The notes under the pieces are model-generated. The model was given only the letters and a program-made list of their open reading frames with translations. It was not told the DNA's origin and did no database searches. Made by a program: the position numbers and the translations under genes. This document shows, piece by piece, positions 9,895 to 20,213 of a stretch of 23,094 nucleotides of DNA. Source of the DNA: Amanita rubescens (Eukaryota; Basidiomycota; Agaricomycetes; Agaricales; Amanitaceae); assembly GCA_015039365.1 (NCBI GenBank), contig WION01000713.1:1-23094 (forward strand), read 5' to 3'. Each line of letters opens with the position of its first letter. Within the stretch, counting starts at the first letter, position 1.

Positions 9895-11773
9895 ATGAAA
9901 CCGCGTCGAAAAACCTTGATACTATTCGCGACCCTGGGGTCCATGATGCAGAATCTTATGGTTAGCGGTGCAAGTGTGGTTAGCCCCAGATTTTTTTTTT
10001 AAATCCACTCGTCATACTGATCGTGTCCCACCCTAGAACGGACCTGGACCCCGTCTATCTGTGGTCAGCCTTATTGCTTATCACTATACCGACTTTCAGG
10101 TTGACAAGTATATCCATTTGCAGCTTTACGATCGTCACGGTCAGTCTCCATGCACGCTAGAAGAGCGGGTGAAGAGCGACTGCCCTCCTCAGTCCGACGT
10201 CTCCGAGTCGGGTCAGGATGTAGGAAATTGTACATGGTGAGTACATCCGGTGGACGTTGGTCCTTCCTTGCGTTGAATTATCTCGAAGCAATGTTGTTTT
10301 CTTCAATTTATGGAGTGCCTGCTTGATGTCCAACGGGAGTAGTGTGTTGCCTACGTTCGATCAGTGGATCCAAAGCTGCAGTACTACCTCCCAGGACGTA
10401 AACAACCCTCCTTTTCCAGATATCGACATCAGGAATCTTCCACCATGGGCAAATATGGCCAAGCCGAATCCTACCAACACCACGTTTGATGTTGGCACCG
10501 CTATCATGAGTAATTCATTCCCATGCTGTTACGGACTACTGTTGAATCCCGTTGCTAGTCGCACTGGTTTCCGAGGGAAGGCCGTGGACGACAGTACAGA
10601 TAATCACACCCTTCCTGTCCGCTGTTGCAACAGTCGCCATTCTAGGTTGTTGGTATCTGTATCAACGCCACACCCGGCAAAATGACTTCGGGGGAAGGCC
10701 ACCGCTTTTTAGGCGAGCCCACAAAGTCAAGGAAACGCGCCGCGGTGAAGCGTGGACCATCGATCTCTCCGAGAATCTGGACGATGCCCGTGCGGGAAAA
10801 AAATCTACTCAGTCGTATAATCTGTCAGAATCTACTCTGGCTGGCACTGGACATCGTCGTGACCCAAGTGCCTGGAAAAACGAGTTACCCCAAATTTTGA
10901 GCTTTGGCAGACCTGCTGTCGTCCGAAACGTGACGCCGGGAAAGGGTTGGCGGATTTCCAGTTTGGACGACGCTATTGAATCCCCTGATTTCTTGGCACT
11001 AAGCCCGCAGCCAGTCGTGCATGCGCCTAACCTCGAAATTGAGGGTGAAGATGCGGAATTGGATGGTGCGAGAGCCGAGGTGGCGATTGATGATGATCAA
11101 GAAACGGACCATCTCATCTCTCCCTCAGAGCGCAGTGGAAACACGGTTTTCCTGATATCGCGTCGCCCAGGAGAGGACTTCACCATTGAGTCAAGTCCCA
11201 CCGCCTCTAGACTTGGTCAAACGTCACCTCCAATAGCTCCGCGAGGTACACCAGGCTCCAGCGAACGGTCTCCCATTGATCCATCTCAAGGACGTTCAGA
11301 AATCGTTCTATCACTTCCATTTCAATCCCCCAGTCGCTCAGCAAATGAGGCATCGAATGGCTCGTCTATCCCAAAGCCATTTTCGTTCTTTCCTAAATTT
11401 AAAATCTCTAAGCCAAGTGAAGTTTCTCGAAATCACTCTGATGAGGCAAATATACCACCACCACGCACGGTAAGCATCTTTTCTTTTCTTTTCTTTTTGT
11501 GAAGCTGCTTTTCTTACGGTCCCGTCATAGATCACTCTGAGCCCTCCACCTTTCCAGGTTCCTGACCTGCTTCCTTTAGCCCTTATCCCTTCCCTTAACA
11601 GTCGGTCTGCCAGACTGGGGCACGAAGAAATCCTACCTTATCCTTCATTTCATCGTCATCAACGAACATCATCTTCTCAACTTTTCCGAGAAGACGGGAG
11701 CTCTCTGACCAATGGCCAGCCACCGTTATCAAGAGCATCGCCCCATCACCGAACGGCCTCGCATGATGTCTGA
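9895..11773 (+). CDS. secreted/type I membrane protein with Cys-rich GQSPC ectodomain, function unknown
   Basis: Five exons join in phase: 9895-9978, 10037-10236, 10289-10509, 10559-11469 and 11558-11773; about 543 residues. Residues 1-28 form a signal peptide (basic start, then LILFATLGSMM). The ectodomain has DRHGQSPCTLEERVKSDC, then NCTCNVVFFNLWSACLMS, then FDQWIQSC and NLPPWA. This resembles a widespread Agaricomycete family whose signature is NSLGQSPC followed by spaced cysteines and a W..WI..C / PPWA stretch. A single transmembrane helix (IITPFLSAVATVAILGCWYL, about residues 183-203) is followed by a long polar Ser/Pro/Glu-rich cytoplasmic tail. Exon 2 is open throughout, but a 39-nt in-phase intron (GTGGTC..TTTCAG) inside it cannot be excluded. 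The exon 1 donor at 9979 was chosen because it gives an open, in-phase joint; others are possible. No function is known to me. Confidence 0.8.
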
Positions 11774-12546
11774 GGAACCGGTTTGTCAGCGTTACATCCT
11801 GGGCACATCTCATTCGCCTTCACAATCCAGACCTCCTTCCACATGACTGTTATCGGACAATCTATCCATCGGGATCTTTGGGGACGATTTTACGCTATTG
11901 TATGACTAGACGTTTATCATATTTACGCTGACTGCCAAGGGACAGTTGTGTTTCACTACTTACTGTTCCAGCTGTATACTTAATCTGCATACCCTCGGAC
12001 ACTTTAACTTCAAAAAAGGACCCTTTTGAAAACCTGGGAACATCCCAGCATGTATATTTCCTGCTTAATTAACAATTCTGCTAAACTGTACACAAATGTT
12101 TATAAAGCAACTTGTAGTCACCGTTACACACATGCTTATGTGTCATTATGCATGTGATCGACAAAAGTCTATGTTCGCATCATAGCTTTCCTAAGAGTCT
12201 ATTTGCATGATTGTGCAATTGCGAATTACATTCCAACAATCGCCTTCTGCAACTGCCATAAAGATTATGCGCGTCATATATCGTTTCATTTTTTGAGCAT
12301 AAATGGCAAGGCTCCAATAGGAAAAACGTGTCTATGCGACCATTGCAACATTATAGTAGCCAGTTGCTGTCTAATTATAGCAGTGTAACTATAGATTTGG
12401 TATAATCGTTCGATATGGTGAATTTATGCATTAAGAGTGTCCGAAGTCGTACGAAAAAAAGAAAACTAAAGATCGTTCGAATAACTGTACCATTAGATGC
12501 ACTTATTAGCCGTGAAGGTCCATGTAGAAAGGATCGTGATCATCTA
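11774..12546. other. convergent intergenic region
   Basis: This separates the 3' ends of the GQSPC membrane-protein gene (plus) and the first AA7 oxidase (minus). It is AT-rich. The only notable open frame (12203-12388, plus) has no family motif. Presumably 3' UTRs. Confidence 0.5.
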
Positions 12547-14426
12547 TTATGAACCAATGCTTTGAGGGAAAGCGAAAACATTGTTGGGATCATATTCTTG
12601 TTTAATTGATACCAGACGTTGGTAATTAGATCCGAAGTAAAGGGTTTGCCCTATAAATATGTTAGCAACTGATGCTAGACACAGCCGTCATTCACATACA
12701 ATTCGTAAGTTGATCGTCAGCGTAATTTGGGTATGCACTATAAAAGTACCATTTAGCGGCGGGTCTAGGAATGTCACGGGAATCACATACCCGATATCCC
12801 AACCGGCTGGGCTGTTGTCTGTGAGGCTTGCAACCATATCTGTAACAGATATATCAGCGCATTACTTGCAAATAGTTAGTATGCCTTACTGTCCAAGAAT
12901 GTGAATCCGTCGCTAGGGAACGGTGGGGAACCAGACGATGCGTAGAATTGTATTGTCCACAACGAATTGCGGTGTCCAAACGATGTTGCAGTTGCACCTA
13001 CGGCATTAACAGCAGAATTTGTTCCTCCGTAGAAGTCCATTTCGACAAACCAGCTCTTTTGGGATAATGAGGCAAGCTTGGATGAAGATGGAAGGCGAAA
13101 CTTACAACATCAGTTTGAGATCCTTCGTTAGCCATATAGTTCATAAAGGCTAAGAGCGCTGCATTGGAAATTGGAGATGCCGCGGGGGTCATTAGTGACT
13201 TGGCATAGAATGTATCTCTGCCGTCGGGTGAGGAGGTGCTGAGGGACCCTCCACCAAGAAAAGAGACGCTATTGATATACGTTCCAGGCACGAGAGTTGT
13301 GCTATCTGGCTGTCCAACCTGGTTAAAGAAAGGTGCGATGACAGAGCTTAAGTTTTGCTCGGGGCCATACCAACCACCTGTAAGGCCAAAGTTAAGCTCG
13401 CCGGCCGCGTTGCCCCTCCCGATTACGAATTCTGCGCCAAATTGACTAGGGATGTTTGACGTAGCAAATTCCTGGAAGGCAGAAACGGCATTTGCCGCTT
13501 GGGTAGGATTCATGTTCCAACCATATTCGAAGACAGTCGCTGAAGCCGGTGCCGGGAAGGTCTGGTACGTTATTGCCGTGGTGATTCCAAACGATGGGCC
13601 AGCACCTCTCATGGCCTAATAAACCACAATATGAGATAAAGCGTTCAACCAGCGGCATCTTACATACCCAGAACAAATCATCGTTGCCTGAAACCGTGGT
13701 AACCGTGCCATTCGCCAATACAACCTCCAAGGACTGGATCGGATCGAGGTTAAGTCCCCACATACGAGACGTGAAACCCCAACCACCAAAAGCTAGGTCA
13801 ACGAATAAGAAGGAATTATCTTCTCAAATCAAAGCGGGCATACATGAATGTCCTCCGATGCCAACGTATGGGCATGTGCCATGCGGTAGCGCGCGTCCAG
13901 CATTGTTTAGGGCCGTTGCAATATCACCAAGCCGATTCCCCGTCTGAACGGTTGCGAGGCCAGAGGTAGACACAGTAATTTGCGTTAGATGCGAAAGGTC
14001 CACTACCACGGCACCATTCTTCCCGCCGAGTCCATTAGCAATATAACTATGCTGCGAAGAAGAGTTACTCTGAACGTTCGGCGAGTATATCATCATAAAC
14101 GTACCCCTCCGCTGCGGGCAATCACATTATAACCAAACGCGGCTCCGACTTGAACTACTTGTGCCACCTGATTTGAGCTGTTGGGATATGTCACCACAGC
14201 GGGGTTAATGGTGTATCTTTCATTGTCTTCAAAAATCGGATATCAGCTTCTGCACCATACCTGTAAAAAATTCCTTACATGCCGCAGAATCTCCTGCATA
14301 AGCTGCGTTGTCGGGAAAGACAACCTGGACGCCTGTCGCGGTCAAATTCCCAACAAAATCAGCTGCGGACGCGTAGCATAAGCCAGCGGTGGCTATCAAC
14401 ACCAGAAAAGAGCTGTGACCCCTCAT
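12547..14426 (-). CDS. secreted FAD-linked oxidase, AA7 / berberine bridge enzyme-like (copy 1)
   Basis: Oxidase that would oxidise a sugar, oligosaccharide or alcohol with O2, giving H2O2. Nine exons, all in phase: 14426-14279, 14226-14105, 14051-13844, 13792-13668, 13615-13106, 13055-12890, 12839-12791, 12737-12700, 12650-12547; 489 residues. A signal peptide (FLVLIATAGLCYASA) precedes the FAD-binding domain. His91, in VIARSGG/HSY, and Cys150, in HGTCPYVGIGGHS, match the two residues that attach FAD covalently in glucooligosaccharide oxidase. The substrate-binding half holds SWFVEMDFYGGTNSAVN, and the C-terminal BBE segment holds AYPNYADDQLTNW and YDPNNVFAFPQSIGS. There are no frame breaks. 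Exons 1, 2, 3, 7, 8 and 9 have exactly the lengths of those in the copy at 15.7-17.6 kb, so the pair arose by tandem duplication. Substrate cannot be read from the sequence. Confidence 0.95.
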
Positions 14427-14488
14427 TTGACGTTGAGGAAGAGGAAGAGGGTGCTTTGATAGGAAGCATCTGAATCATGGAGAAGAAA

Positions 14489-14496
14489 TTTATATA
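14489..14496 (-). promoter_or_regulatory. TATA box of AA7 copy 1
   Basis: TATATAAA on the minus strand, about 65 bases before the ATG at 14426. Copy 2 has a comparable element at a similar distance, which supports both. Confidence 0.55.
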
Positions 14497-14918
14497 TCAA
14501 TCACGGCCTATCCCTTGCTGTGCCGCTAAACCGAATGAGTAAAAGACCATGGGGGCCGACGGTATGAAACTCCGGGAGAGGGCGACTAGTTGCCGAGAAA
14601 TTTCGCCTGCGTAATGAGAGCTGTGATGAAATTGGCGAATGCTATGCGCCGAGTAACATCGTTGAATAATGGAACGGGCAACAATGCCCTTGGCGGCAGA
14701 GTAAGAAGTTACTGCCTTCGATATGCAGAAAAAGTTACATAGATGTTTGATTTCTCCGAACAGTCAGTAAGATGCATAAGGCTGCGCAATATATAACGCC
14801 CACTTACTACTTGTGCAGCCAGTTGTTTCAACGGGAGCTGCAGGACCCCATGTTTATCATGGTGGGTTTCGCGGCTATGAGTGCTACTAGTAGTGATCAG
14901 CTGCATTAAATGCACTGC

Positions 14919-14936
14919 AATTCGCGAGAATTCGCG
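14919..14936. repeat. short direct repeat (AATTCGCG x2)
   Basis: AATTCGCG occurs twice, separated by two bases, in non-coding spacer. It could be a paired binding site for a regulator or mere chance. Confidence 0.4.
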
Positions 14937-15712
14937 CTACCTGCGAGTCCAACTCATCTTCCCTTCTGAGTTCTCCCTTGACCTGAAACAACCAAGATCG
15001 ACATCAATGCGATGCCGTTCCGTAATGCCGAGTATTCATCGGATCCGAATCACGTTCTATCATCTCAAGCGAAGAGTTTACTTACCGGTGCTCGTGCTTT
15101 CGGAATCATGCCCTACTAGTTGATCTGTTTCAGCTGTTCGCGGTATCGATTGCAGTAACTGGACGATTCAACGAGCGTCTTTGGCTTCGGCGCTGGAAAT
15201 CATCCGATGTTAGGCTAAGAGAAGTATTTATAACCGACTCGGACGCGCTGACGACTTGTCGAAAGACCGACTCGGAACTGTATCGATATCAAAACGCCTT
15301 GTCCATTCTTTGTCTTCTTTCGTGTAAATTCTCCACAGGTTAGAAAGTTAGGAAGCATATGGTCAGCGGGAGTGCCATGCTAACATCGTCAAAGGGGCAA
15401 TCTTCGACGACATAACCTTGAAGCTTGAAGCTTGGTATTTATAGTGCTTTGAACGGTAAATGGAGGTATACCACTACTCGTATCTATTCTATCGGAGCTA
15501 TTAAACACTAGAGTCCTGGTAGGGAGCGTATGGTACCAATCAGGTGATCTAGGCTTCCAAGTCCACTATATGCAAAAACTAAACTACTGGAATGACGATC
15601 GACCGATAGTTCAGATGATGAGTAAAAGGGTTCATTATGTTGCAAGTTCAACGGGAGTCCATGCAGGAAAACAAAAAAGAAACCAAAGTCTGTGTCCACA
15701 AGCTTGCTGTAA

Positions 15713-17605
15713 TTACGACCCAATGCTTTGAGGGAAGGAAAAGACATTGTGGGGATCATATTTTTTCTTGATGGATTGCAATCGCGGATAATTGGCCCCA
15801 TAGTAGAGATTTTGCCCTAGAAAGATGTCGGAAAAACAGGCGCTGGGCTACAAACTTAATACTCACAATTCGCCAGTCCTTTGTCTGGGTAATTCGGGTA
15901 CGCACTGAAAGCAGATTAACAATGGCCTGCGAGAATTCCAGTTCCGTCACTTACCCGATATTCCAGTTGGTCGGGCTGTTACTCGTCAACGTGTTGACCA
16001 TGTCTGATGAAAATAGCACATTAAAAATGTAGCCGATACAAAAGAAAGTGGAATTTACCGTTCAAGAACGTGAATCCACTGCTAGGATATGGTGGGTTGT
16101 TGTTAGACGAGGATGCGTAAAACTGGATAGTCCACAACGCATTGCGCTTGCCAAAGGCCGTGGCACCCACAGGAACGGAGTTTACAATAGAGTTTGTCCC
16201 GCCGTAGAGATCCATTTCGACAAACCAATTCTAAAGAGTCAGTAAGAAAGCTGGTTGGACAAGCTGAGGGAACAATAATTTACTAGATTTGTTTGAGATC
16301 CTTGGTTGGCCAAGTAATTCGTAAACGCATTGAGTGCCTTGTCAGAGATTGAAGGGGTCATCAATGATTTCGCATAGAATGTTTGTCTCGTATCAGGTGC
16401 AGAAGTACTGACAGAGCCCCCACCGAGATTCGCGACGCTGTCAATGTATGAACCAGGTGTGAATTTGGTGCTGTCAGGTTGCCGGACTTGACCAAGGAAC
16501 GGAGCGACGACGGAGGCGAGACCTTGTTCTGGACCGTAATAACCGCCAGTCAGGCTGAAATATACGTGACCGGCGCTATTGCCTCGGCCAAGTACGAGTT
16601 CGGCACCGAATTCTTTTGGAATATTGGTCGTAGCGAATTGCTGGAAGGCTGAAATGGCCTTTGCGGCATCTGACGGGGTCATGGCCCAAACATACTGGAA
16701 AATGGTGACAGAGGGAGGCGCAGGGAAGGTCTTGACTGTGATCGAAGTAGTGATACCAAACGAAGGAGCAGCGCCTCTCATAGCCTGATAAACTCGTCAA
16801 GACCTACATATTCTCATTCGGTAATATTCCACACACCCAGAATAAATCACCATTCTTTTGGGCTGAGACAGTTGTTACGGTTCCATTCGCAAGCACAACC
16901 TCCAGGGACTGGATCGTGTCAAGTGTGAGTCCCCACATACGGGACGTGAATCCCCAGCCACCAAAAGCTGAGAAACTAGTAAGGATGGATAAGAATGGTC
17001 GTCAAAAGCCTCCTTACCCGAATGACCTCCTACGCCGACGTAAGGGCAGGTACCATGAGGCAGCGCACGCCCATGGTTGTTGAGCCCAACAGCCACATTC
17101 CCGAGCCGGTTTCCAGTCTGGATAGTTGCAATGCCGGATGAAGACACGGTTATTTGCTTCAAATTTCGAAGGTCAACAACCACAGCGCCGTTCTTCCCAC
17201 CGAGGCCATTCGCGATGTAACTATGCTGCAGAACAAAATTAGCCTCAACACATTTATAGATTCAAAAGTGCGAACATACACCTCCGCTTCGAGCAACTAC
17301 AGGGTATTTGTATGACAATCCGACCTTGACCACTTTTGCGACCTCCTGAGCACTGTTAGGGAATGCTATTGCAACGGGCTGGAACGTAAATCTTTCATTA
17401 TCTAGAAAAAGTGAAGCTTTATGTTATGCTATACTCTGTAAACGACATTTCACCTACATGCTTGACTGTATCCTGCGTAACTGGCATCCCCAGGGAAGAC
17501 AGCTTTTACTCCGGTCGCCTTCAGATCCCCTGGAAAATTGGCAGCAGCAGCATAGCAATAACCAACGAAGGTCAGCGACACCAACAATGGCCCGCAAATC
17601 TTCAT
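15713..17605 (-). CDS. secreted FAD-linked oxidase, AA7 / berberine bridge enzyme-like (copy 2)
   Basis: Paralogue of the gene at 12.5-14.4 kb with the same likely activity. Exons: 17605-17458, 17401-17280, 17225-17018, 16967-16837, 16784-16284, 16230-16059, 16003-15955, 15904-15867, 15816-15713; 490 residues, no frame breaks. A signal peptide (LLVSLTFVGYCYAAA) is followed by VVARSGG/HSYIANGLGG (His91) and HGTCPYVGVGGHS (Cys150), the two predicted covalent FAD anchors. Next come FGGWGFTSRMWGL, NWFVEMDLYGGTNS and, at the end, AYPNYPDKGLANWQNLYYG and YDPHNVFSFPQSIGS. Exons 4, 5 and 6 differ from copy 1 by whole codons only (+2, -3 and +2 residues); the other six are the same length. Differences are spread over the protein rather than concentrated in dead sites, so both copies look selected as proteins. 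Its ORF fragments in other frames are shadows. Confidence 0.95.
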
Positions 17606-18309
17606 TTTGCGTCGACCGGGGAGGGAGAGCTACGAAGAATGGGCAAAGGGGGCGATTTATAGGGTCGCCATTGCTGTGGTACAGCATGCTCCGCGCCGTT
17701 ACGTGCTATTCGGCTAACTGGATATAACGAGTTGTTAACGGAAGTGCGCCTAGGGAGTCCCGGTAAGCTAACTGCCAGCAAAAAGGGGGCCCGGATGACG
17801 AATTTCTCCGATGATGGCGAGCAAGTTCTGAGGTCATGCTTGTGGTGAGGGAATAGAGATCGAACCTCTTGCCCCTTACCCTCCGATTACGCAGTTTCAG
17901 GGAGTATAACTTCTCAAACACAAGCGTCTCAAACATCTCCAACGCACCATGCTTTATCCAGTGTCATTCTCTGCCAACTTTTTTTACAAATTATATGAAT
18001 CCGCGTCCACTGGCGGGAAGTACTGTTTTACAAAAAATCCCTCACCGTAGGTGCGCTACGCCCCATGAGTACGGCAAATTCTGCTTAGTGACTGTCTTGC
18101 AAACAGCTAGCCCAACATAAGATGGCTACGGTGGCACAGAAGACGGGAAGACATTCAAATGCATTCTCAGGTCTAGAGGATGGTGATTACAGATCAGGAT
18201 CGAACGCGTGACAAGCGGAACACTCGCCGTTGATGTGCGTGTGGACCCGCGCCAAGAAACCACAACCGATGAATGGACATAATGAGGCGCTATCGGATTT
18301 CAGCACCTA
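17606..18309. other. upstream flank of AA7 copy 2; no gene seen
   Basis: This holds the copy 2 promoter. The open frames at 17706-17942 (minus) and 17869-18120 (plus) show no motif. A GTTCGATC stretch near 17850 (minus) resembles a tRNA T-loop, but no tRNA fold can be built around it. Confidence 0.45.
17655..17662 (-). promoter_or_regulatory. TATA box of AA7 copy 2
   Basis: CTATAAAT on the minus strand, about 50 bases before the ATG at 17605, matching the position of the TATA element of copy 1. Confidence 0.55.
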
Positions 18310-18989
18310 TCACGGCACTGTGTTAGGCCAGCCTTTGTCAGTGCAAGTAGCCTCTTCCACTTGAGGGATACACGGTATGAACATACTATCAACGAGCTTG
18401 ACATCCTCGAAGGCATCACGGGCTTTACCTGTTTTTATCTCATACAAAGGCTCCACATGACCTCTCTGCAAGCTATGATCCAGCCAGTCTCGAGGATACC
18501 CATCCTGTACCTCGGCTGAAAAATCAGTTGACGGCCATAAGATTAGGATCGCAAAGGGGATCCGCAAAATGTGCGAGGCCATCGAGATCTGCCACGGGAC
18601 ACGGACCCCCTCTCCTTCTGGGCACGTTTATATTCCAGGCTCCTCTGCAAAAAAAAGGGACCCCGTACCAAGAGGCGGTGATCTCGAGTTTCCCCGTCCA
18701 GTCCTTTGGCAGATCTGGACTAATGTTTTCCAAAGCCTTCTTTATTTCCGCTCCTGGTCACCCAACGAGGGTGTACGTACTGCAGAGTCGGACAGTGTTC
18801 TGCTCGCGCTCAACCTTGTAGTGTATGGGTGACGACGAACGCAAACACCTTGGCGACAACTGGGCCCAAACGGCGATACGCAGGGAAGCCTTTCAATGGT
18901 GCAAACGGCAATGCTTCTTCAGCGCCATCGGTTGCAGCTACATGCCACTCGAATTCGGTGCTATACGGAGACTTCGATCTGGTGCGTAA
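18310..18989 (-). CDS. unrecognised coding-like segment, possibly a gene remnant
   Basis: Three stretches on the minus strand read like protein. From 18989 or later to 18815 is a segment with EFEWHVAATDGAEEALPF and PVVAKVFAFVVTHTLQ. A clean intron (18814-18754, GT..AG, 61 nt) joins it in phase to GAEIKKALENISPDLPKDW, then LEITASWYGVPF and CPVADLDGLAHFADPLCD, open to 18524. A third open stretch, in a different frame (to 18310), has GYPRDWLDHSLQRGHVEPLY and ends with a stop at 18310. Its upstream side has CTGATTTTTCAG, which looks like a branch site and acceptor, but I found no matching donor in phase. I see no start codon or signal peptide for the first segment. I do not recognise the family. 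It may be a partial, decayed or mis-assembled gene. Confidence 0.35.
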
Positions 18990-20213
18990 TCACCTTGTGT
19001 GCCCGGATTGCTACGAAACTACATCCAGCTTCTAAGTCGCAAGGAATCACCGATGGCTAATCATTGAACTTCATTATCATTGCGGGACAAAACAGCCCAC
19101 TGCATCGGGTTTCCACCTCCTGCGGTAACACGCGGTTTGCGCTGGATTAGGTTCTCACCAGTTTTTCAAAACGTGAAGACGGCGGTCAATAACCCACTCC
19201 TTTGGATCTGTAGAGCGTGGGGTTTATCAGAATCCGGCCATGTCAACTCTCCAGGCAGCTCTCTTCTACAAATTGTGCAACATCTCTTGCCGGCTAACAC
19301 TCAGAGAAATGCGCCGTGACGTAAGGACGCTTCGGCGCTGTTCTTAGCTATACCAAGGCGGATGGCTTGAATCAGTCTATCAAATTAACACAAACGAGCG
19401 CTGATTAGTACCCCGCCACGCATCCACAGTAACTGTCAATGCCTGGCGTCTCGCTTTCTACATTACCCAGATATGATGGGAACTTCCATCCACAGAAACA
19501 GACGATAACGTCGTTGGTTCCTTGGAAATAGGGCCTAGGCCTACCTAGGTTCCTCAGTACTGCCTCAGCACTGGACGCATTCAATCGTCGCCATGCCATT
19601 GAATATTGATGTTCCGCGCCACAGCCCCTTGCGACGTCAACGGCTCCCACCACCATCACGATCCATGCCCTCGCCACAAATCAACTAATCACATCTCGCC
19701 CACTCTTTTGACTCATCACACTCAGGGTGGATCTTTAAATGCCAATAATAAGAAGTTTCAGTGGTATATGTATTATTGCGACTATGTCGGGCTGGTATAT
19801 GTTATATCTACAAACAAGGTCCCTGATGAGTGCAATGTGTGTTCATGAGGTATATTATGATATGCGATAGATGCAGGGGAGATGCAAGGGGCGTCAAAGT
19901 CTTTTGGGGGAGGCCTATGGCTCGAGGGGGGGAGGAGTCAAAGTAAAGGTAAAGGTAAAAAAGGAGTGGAAAAGGTAACTGTTGAATCCCAAAAAGTCTT
20001 TGGATGCCAAAAGAATACCATTTATCTCAGACGAGACAGATGAATTTGGTGAAGAACGGAAAACGGGGCAGTCCGATATCGAATGAGGAAATCAGAAAAT
20101 ATAAAAAAGGGGAACAAAAGAGCCAAGAGTCAGGCGAGGAGCAAAGTCGATAAGAGCGGAAAATCGTCCTTTACCCTCCTTCTATGCCTGGCGTTCTCCC
20201 AGATATGCCACGA
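18990..20213. other. intergenic / 3' flank of the glycosyltransferase gene
   Basis: The largest open frame, 19677-19405 (minus, 90 residues), has a hydrophobic start and a CFCGW...CGC cysteine pattern, but I know no family that fits and no neighbouring exon is evident. The plus-strand frames at 18829-19035 and 19080-19319 show no motif. The right end is purine-rich and includes GGTAAA repeats (19940-19965); it is probably 3' UTR and flank of the gene ending at 20214. Confidence 0.4.
19940..19965. repeat. short GTAAAG tandem repeat
   Basis: About three imperfect copies of GTAAAG in a purine-rich non-coding stretch; a simple low-complexity repeat. Confidence 0.5.

Larger units (their letters stand above)
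14427..15712. other. spacer between the two AA7 oxidase genes
   Basis: About 1.3 kb: promoter of copy 1 on the left, 3' flank of copy 2 on the right. The open frames at 14709-14915 (minus), 14881-15123 (plus) and 15508-15801 (minus, partly over the last exon of copy 2) carry no motif. I saw no transposon ends. Two small repeats are present: AATTCGCGAGAATTCGCG at 14919-14936 and a doubled TTGAAGC around 15418-15432. Confidence 0.5.

Noticed and set aside
14919..14936. Direct repeat considered as a transposon target-site duplication
   Set aside because: The two copies are only two bases apart and no element lies between them.
17835..17885. Possible tRNA on the minus strand (GTTCGATC followed by a CACCA-like end)
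   Set aside because: The T-arm pairs poorly, and no matching 5' acceptor strand, D-arm or anticodon arm lies at the right distance.
18190..18230. Second tRNA-like GTTCGATC stretch on the minus strand
   Set aside because: The flanking five bases do not pair and no cloverleaf can be drawn.
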